Shown: positions 4,749 to 7,484 of the stretch, in pieces
Numbering within the stretch: the first letter of the stretch is position 1
How the letters are laid out: each line of letters opens with the position of its first letter
Assembly: GCA_030628225.1 (NCBI GenBank)
Contig: DAOVRJ010000117.1
Location: 1 to 7,484 of the forward strand
DNA from: Candidatus Zixiibacteriota bacterium
GTDB taxonomy: Bacteria > SM23-81
Reading direction: 5' to 3'
Length of the DNA stretch: 7,484 bases
Position numbers and translations under genes: made by a program
The notes under the pieces: generated by a model
Seen by the model: the letters and a program-made list of their open reading frames with translations, nothing else
Told to the model about the DNA's origin: nothing
The model's database searches: none

Positions 4749-6416
4749 ATGTCTAAGAAAAATCCCGCGCTATGGGTCATGGGAGCCGTCGCCCTGCTGG
4801 CCATCATCATCGTGGTCGGGCTGGGCCAGACAGAGGAGGATAATCTCTACGCCAACATCAAACTCTTCGACAGGGTGGCCATCAGCGTCAACTCCAAGTA
4901 TGTCGAGGAAACCAACTCCAAAGATCTCATCTATGCCGGCATCAGGGCCATGCTCAAAACCCTGGATCCCTACACCCAGTTTTTCGAGAAAAGTGACTAC
5001 GACGAGCTGATGGTCCAGACCAAGGGCAAATTCGGCGGCCTGGGGATCGAGATCGGCATCCGCGACGATGTCCTCACCGTTATCTCCCCCCTGGTCAACA
5101 CGCCAGCATATGAGATCGGACTTCAGGCCGGAGACAGGATCATCAAGATCGAGGGGGAATCCACCAAGGGTATCTCCACCCAGGGAGCGGTCAAAAAACT
5201 CCGCGGGCTAAAAGGCACACAGGTGACCATCACCGTTGAACGCGAGGGCGAGTCGGAACCTATTGACTACACCATCACCCGGGACATCATCGAGATCAAA
5301 AGCGTGCCTTATTTCGCCCAAATTCAGCCGGGGCTCGGGTACGTCCACCTGGCCCGATTCTCGGAAAACGCCGAGCACGATTTGGAGGACGCCATCAGGC
5401 AACTGGTGGAGATGGAAATTGAGGGTTTAATTCTGGATCTGCGCCATAATCCCGGTGGTCTCCTTCCCCAGGCAGTGCACGTGGCAGACCTCTTCCTGGA
5501 CAAGAAACAGATGATCGTTTACACCAAAGGGCGGGCGGATCGCTCCACGGCCAAATACGAGTCCACATCACCCCCCCTGTACTGCGATAAGCCCCTGATC
5601 GTTCTGGTCAACACGGGAAGCGCCAGCGCCTCGGAGATCGTGGCCGGGGCCATACAAGACTGGGACCGGGGGCTCATCCTGGGCACCACCACCTGGGGTA
5701 AGGGCCTGGTGCAGACGGTCATCCCCACCAACCAGGAAACAGCCCTGAAGATCACCACCGCCAAATACTACACCCCCAGCGGCCGGTGTATCCAGCGGGA
5801 TGACCAGAAAGAGGAAAAATTCGCCGCCGGGCTCCTGGGCGAGGAAGATCTGGAGTCGCCGGAGGAACTGGAAAACCGTGAGGAATTCCATACTCAGGGC
5901 GGCCGAATCGTGTACGGTGGGGGGGGCATTACCCCGGATGTCATCGTCAAACAGGACAGGTTGACCACCCTGGAGTATGAGCTGCTCAGAAAATCGATGA
6001 TCTTCCGCTTCGCCGTCAAGCATGCCGCCAAGCATAAGGACCTGCCGCGGGACTTTGAGATGAACGACCAGTTGATGGCCGAGTTCAAGAGCTTTCTGGA
6101 GGAAGAGGATTTTCAATATCGCTCCGCCGCCGAGAAACAGCTTGATGAGCTGTCGGAGGTGGTGGAAAAAAGCGAATACAACTCCGGGATCACGGCCACT
6201 CTCCAGCAGCTTGAAAAACAACTGCAGGACGAGAAGCAAAAAGATTTCCAGCGCAGCCGTGACTACCTTAAAAGAGCCATCAAGCTGGAGATCGTGTCCA
6301 AGATCTGGGGCAAGGAGGTCAGATATGAGGAGGCTGTGAAGGTAGATCCCCAGATTGTGGCCGCCGTGGAAATCCTGACCACCCCCGGGCGATACGAAAA
6401 AGAGCTGGGCACATGA
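4749..6416 (+). CDS. S41-family carboxyl-terminal processing protease with PDZ domain
   Basis: 555 residues. The CtpA/CtpB/Prc family cleaves proteins near their C-termini outside the cytoplasmic membrane. An N-terminal hydrophobic segment (about 8-26) is a signal peptide or membrane anchor. A helical cap region (about 32-90) precedes a PDZ domain (about 93-178, core GGLGIEIG and AGDRIIKIEG). The protease core follows (about 185-400), with LRHNPGG (231-237), VNTGSASASEIVAGAIQD (287-304) and TTTWGKGLVQT (313-323). By the spacing seen in CtpB and Prc (Ser, Lys 25 later, Gln 4 after that), the catalytic residues are Ser293, Lys318 and Gln322, all present, so it should be active. The C-terminal 150 or so residues are charged, helical and partly coiled-coil-like (about 455-510). 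ATG 4749 has GGAGG at 4739-4743, 5 nt upstream. It overlaps the TauE/SafE gene by 4 bp. Confidence 0.95.
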   Translation: MSKKNPALWVMGAVALLAIIIVVGLGQTEEDNLYANIKLFDRVAISVNSKYVEETNSKDLIYAGIRAMLKTLDPYTQFFEKSDYDELMVQTKGKFGGLGIEIGIRDDVLTVISPLVNTPAYEIGLQAGDRIIKIEGESTKGISTQGAVKKLRGLKGTQVTITVEREGESEPIDYTITRDIIEIKSVPYFAQIQPGLGYVHLARFSENAEHDLEDAIRQLVEMEIEGLILDLRHNPGGLLPQAVHVADLFLDKKQMIVYTKGRADRSTAKYESTSPPLYCDKPLIVLVNTGSASASEIVAGAIQDWDRGLILGTTTWGKGLVQTVIPTNQETALKITTAKYYTPSGRCIQRDDQKEEKFAAGLLGEEDLESPEELENREEFHTQGGRIVYGGGGITPDVIVKQDRLTTLEYELLRKSMIFRFAVKHAAKHKDLPRDFEMNDQLMAEFKSFLEEEDFQYRSAAEKQLDELSEVVEKSEYNSGITATLQQLEKQLQDEKQKDFQRSRDYLKRAIKLEIVSKIWGKEVRYEEAVKVDPQIVAAVEILTTPGRYEKELGT

Positions 6417-7231
6417 GTTTTGCGGGAAGCGATGTGGGACTTCTGCTGATGATGTTCCTGGGCGGTCTGGTCATCAGTCTGCTGGCCAGCTTCCTGGGCG
6501 TGGGCGGCGGGATTCTCATCGTTCCCCTGCTGATTTTCCTCTTTCCCAAATGCGGCGTCCCCCCACTCCTCGCCGTCCATCTGGCCATAGGCACCAGCTT
6601 GATGGTGATCTTCTTGCGGACCATCCCGGCGACCATCAGCTACCGCCGCAGGAATCTCATCGTCGAACGGGCAGTGCTACCCCTAGCCCTGGCCAGCATC
6701 GGCGGAACTCTGGTCGGATCCACCCTGGCCGCTCATCTGCCGGGAGATATCCTCAGCAGGATTTTCGCCTGCCTGCTTTTTGTGGCTGCTCTGCGCATGG
6801 GTTTCTCCCGCCCCATCCAATCAGATGAAACCACCCCGCATATGACCTGGTGGATATTGCTGGGGGTAGGCCTGACCGCCGGCTTTTTCTCCGCCCTTCT
6901 GGGCATCGGCGGAGGGCTTGTTTCCATCCCCCTGATGAGCTATTTGCTGAAATTCCCCACGGAAAAACTGGCCGGCACCTCCACGGCCATCATGATCATC
7001 ACCAGCCTGGCCGGGACCCTTCAGCACATCTATCATGGATATGGCACCCCGGAGCTGCCGGCCTGTGCCTTTGGCTACGTGCACTGGGCCGTGGCCATCC
7101 CCCTGGCCGCGGGGGGCATCATCTCGGCCCCTTTGGGCGCCTATTTGAATCACAAGCTGGACGTCTCCATCTTCAAAAAGGCCTTCGCCGTGGTGCTGGT
7201 GATCGTGGCGGTGAGGATGCTGGTGTTTTGA
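6413..7231 (+). CDS. TauE/SafE-family (sulfite exporter-type) membrane permease
   Basis: 272-residue polytopic membrane protein with about eight hydrophobic segments in two homologous halves. The internal repeat is plain: ASFLGVGGGILIVPLL (25-40) matches SALLGIGGGLVSIPLM (160-175), and AIGTSLMVI (58-66) matches AGTSTAIMI (187-195). This is the hallmark of the family. Characterised members move sulfite, sulfoacetate or other organosulfur anions, but most are untested and the substrate here is unknown. No sulfur-metabolism gene lies nearby, and the upstream partner is a protease, so context does not help. The ATGA overlap at 6413-6416 and the lack of a strong Shine-Dalgarno suggest translation coupled to the protease gene. 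The loop around residues 131-145 separates the halves. Confidence 0.93.
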   Translation: MSFAGSDVGLLLMMFLGGLVISLLASFLGVGGGILIVPLLIFLFPKCGVPPLLAVHLAIGTSLMVIFLRTIPATISYRRRNLIVERAVLPLALASIGGTLVGSTLAAHLPGDILSRIFACLLFVAALRMGFSRPIQSDETTPHMTWWILLGVGLTAGFFSALLGIGGGLVSIPLMSYLLKFPTEKLAGTSTAIMIITSLAGTLQHIYHGYGTPELPACAFGYVHWAVAIPLAAGGIISAPLGAYLNHKLDVSIFKKAFAVVLVIVAVRMLVF

Positions 7232-7326
7232 GTCAGGCGCAGCATAACATATTACCATTTCCCTCATCGTCTATAACCTTCCTGAAACAACCCCCTCCGA
7301 ATTTTCCCCCTATCTTTTTTTATCCC

Positions 7327-7355
7327 TTGATAATGCTCAACTCTGAGTTTATTAT
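7327..7355 (+). promoter_or_regulatory. Near-consensus promoter downstream of the permease gene
   Basis: TTGATA (7327-7332), a 17-bp spacer and TATTAT (7350-7355). A further perfect TATAAT (7402-7407) lies downstream but lacks a good -35. The transcript would run toward the right edge and probably serves a gene that begins beyond or at the end of the window. Confidence 0.5.
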
Positions 7356-7443
7356 ACAGGAAGCGCTAAAAGTATTAAGAAGACCGGATAGCGAAATTAA
7401 GTATAATAAGCAGACCTTTAAAAACACCCAACAGGAGATAGAA

Positions 7444-7476
7444 ATGAGTCTGGCACGGTGCAAACTCGGCTGCTAA
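7444..7476 (+). other. Ten-codon ORF (MSLARCKLGC) with a ribosome binding site
   Basis: ATG 7444 is preceded by AGGAGA (7432-7437) at a normal distance and by the promoter above. The frame stops at TAA (7474-7476) after ten codons, two of them Cys. The same frame is open back to an ATG at 7333 (47 residues), but that ATG overlaps the promoter and has no Shine-Dalgarno. It could be a leader peptide, a truncated or frameshifted gene start, or chance. I do not recognise a family. Confidence 0.3.
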
Positions 7477-7484
7477 GCTGCCGC

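Noticed and set aside
5568-6239. Reverse-strand open frame of 223 codons over the S41 protease
   Set aside because: Antisense to a well-supported protease, with no recognisable motif or ribosome binding site.
7452-7465. Sigma-54 promoter suggested by TGGCACG near the right edge
   Set aside because: The required GC at the -12 position, with ten bases between GG and GC, is missing (AC is found instead).

Overview
The window (about 55-60% GC by eye) reads as ordinary bacterial chromosome. Genes are tightly packed, with Shine-Dalgarno sites and ATGA stop/start overlaps. It holds one divergent partial gene at the left edge and six complete genes on the + strand. There are no rRNA, tRNA, CRISPR, transposase or phage genes. 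The lineage cannot be fixed from sequence alone. A class I CDP-alcohol phosphotransferase fused in operon to a myo-inositol-1-phosphate synthase, plus a periplasmic-type S41 protease, suggests a bacterium able to make inositol phospholipids, but this does not identify a phylum.

Layout. 1-618 (-): 5' part of an MtnX-like HAD phosphatase running off the left edge. 619-944: divergent intergenic region with a 70-bp imperfect inverted-repeat element and a good sigma70-type promoter for the next gene. 945-1640 (+): rsmI, 16S rRNA C1402 2'-O-methyltransferase, short form. 1641-1736: a strong promoter with two AACATG palindromes. 1737-2405 and 2402-3550 (+): CDP-alcohol phosphatidyltransferase and inositol-3-phosphate synthase, overlapping by 4 bp. 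3551-4005: 455 bp without a convincing gene but rich in hairpins, ending in a promoter and a structured leader for the next gene. 4006-4671 (+): tmk, thymidylate kinase. 4749-6416 (+): S41 C-terminal processing protease with PDZ domain. 6413-7231 (+): TauE/SafE-family membrane permease, overlapping the protease by 4 bp. 7232-7484: AT-richer tail with a near-consensus promoter and a ten-codon ORF with a good ribosome binding site.

How they work together. The clearest functional unit is the pair at 1737-3550. The synthase turns glucose-6-phosphate into inositol phosphate, and the membrane transferase could attach that to CDP-diacylglycerol (or another CDP-alcohol) to give a phosphatidylinositol-phosphate type lipid. 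rsmI, tmk and ctp are housekeeping or envelope genes with no obvious mechanistic link to it. I found no defence system or other clearly new multi-gene machine. The most interesting unexplained material is non-coding: the structured tmk leader, the palindromes over the lipid-operon promoter, and the hairpin series after the synthase gene.
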